Shown here: one piece after another, positions 4,962 to 5,308 of the stretch
Numbering within the stretch: position 1 is the first letter of the stretch
How the letters are laid out: each line of letters begins with the position of its first letter
Assembly: GCA_028282865.1 (NCBI GenBank)
Contig: JANQHA010000143.1
Span: 1-5,308 of the forward strand
DNA length: 5,308 bases
Reading direction: 5' to 3'
From: Oligoflexales bacterium
Lineage (GTDB): Bacteria > Bdellovibrionota_B > Oligoflexia > Oligoflexales > CACXFL01
The notes under the pieces: generated by a model
Databases searched by the model: none
What the model was told of the DNA's origin: nothing
What the model saw: the letters and a program-made list of their open reading frames with translations, nothing else
Position numbers and translations under genes: made by a program

Positions 4962-5308
4962 AGCTGGAGCTGATATTATTAGCGAACAACCTTTGATCGA
5001 TGACCATCAGCCTTCAGTCGAAGAGGGTACTAGTTTATGGGCGGATGCTTGGCGCCGGCTTCTAAAAAATAGGTTAGCTGTGGCCGGGTTGGTATATCTA
5101 ATTTTAATCGCTTGTATTGCTATCTTTGCTCCTTGGCTAACAACCTTCTCTTATGAAGAAACTGACTTGATACTTGGAGCCGTACCGCCAGACAGCACGC
5201 ATTGGCTTGGTACAGACGATCTCGGAAGAGATATGTTTACCCGTATTGTATACGGTGCGCGGGTGTCATTGATGGTTGGAATCTTAGCGACTGCTGTTAG
5301 TGTTGTTA
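4954..5308 (+). CDS. oppC: Oligopeptide ABC transporter permease OppC (N-terminal part, cut by window end)
   Basis: This is the partner permease of OppB; only the first 118 codons are present (family length about 300). A cytoplasmic N-terminal extension of about 26 residues leads into the OppC_N domain, SLWADAWRRLLKNRLAVAG (27-45). The first membrane segment is at about 42-62 (AVAGLVYLILIACIAIFAPWL). The periplasmic loop carries HWLGTDDLGRDMFTRIVYGA (83-102), a hallmark of OppC/DppC permeases, and RVSLMVGILATAVSVV starts the second membrane segment. E. coli OppC is alike across this stretch. The ATG at 4954 lies inside the oppB 3' end and is preceded by AGGG (4944-4947) at 6 nt. The frame is open to the edge, so the gene is truncated by the window and not by mutation. 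oppD and oppF are expected downstream. Confidence 0.94.
   Translation, partial: MTRAGADIISEQPLIDDHQPSVEEGTSLWADAWRRLLKNRLAVAGLVYLILIACIAIFAPWLTTFSYEETDLILGAVPPDSTHWLGTDDLGRDMFTRIVYGARVSLMVGILATAVSVV

Overview
The window looks like chromosomal DNA of a diderm (Gram-negative) bacterium of moderately low GC. The solute-binding protein has a Sec signal peptide ending in ALA and no lipobox cysteine, as in periplasmic binding proteins of diderms. The DNA-binding protein aligns without gaps to proteobacterial IHF-alpha over its core. I infer a proteobacterium in the broad sense, possibly of the deltaproteobacterial/Bdellovibrionota kind, but nothing in the window fixes the phylum. The standard genetic code fits all genes.

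Left half (about 16-2112, minus strand): a compact four-gene operon read right to left. A strong sigma-70-type promoter (TTGAGA, 18-bp spacer, TATAAT) and a near-perfect Shine-Dalgarno precede ihfA. Next come a PduO-type cob(I)alamin adenosyltransferase 10 nt downstream, a small single-pass membrane protein overlapping it by 1 nt (TAATG), and a roughly 240-residue soluble protein of unknown function overlapping the membrane protein gene. An imperfect hairpin with seven U residues closes the unit at the left edge. The last gene contains the most striking sequence in the window, a perfect 32-bp palindrome at 125-156.

Middle (2040-2364): a 325-bp divergent intergenic region. It holds the ihfA promoter, a perfect 7-1-7 hyphenated palindrome (2178-2192), a cluster of GGTA repeats, a nine-T tract, and at best a weak candidate promoter for the rightward genes. 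I see no RNA gene or riboswitch in it.

Right half (2365-5308, plus strand): the start of an oligopeptide ABC importer operon. oppA (periplasmic peptide-binding protein) is followed after 17 nt by oppB (inner-membrane permease), which overlaps oppC (second permease) by 8 nt; oppC is cut by the window end. OppA captures peptides in the periplasm and OppB/OppC form the membrane channel. The ATPases OppD and OppF are expected just beyond the window. This part is conventional.

I found no mobile element, CRISPR array, tRNA, rRNA or clear novel system. The items that most deserve a second look are the 32-bp palindrome and the two uncharacterised proteins tied to ihfA and the adenosyltransferase.
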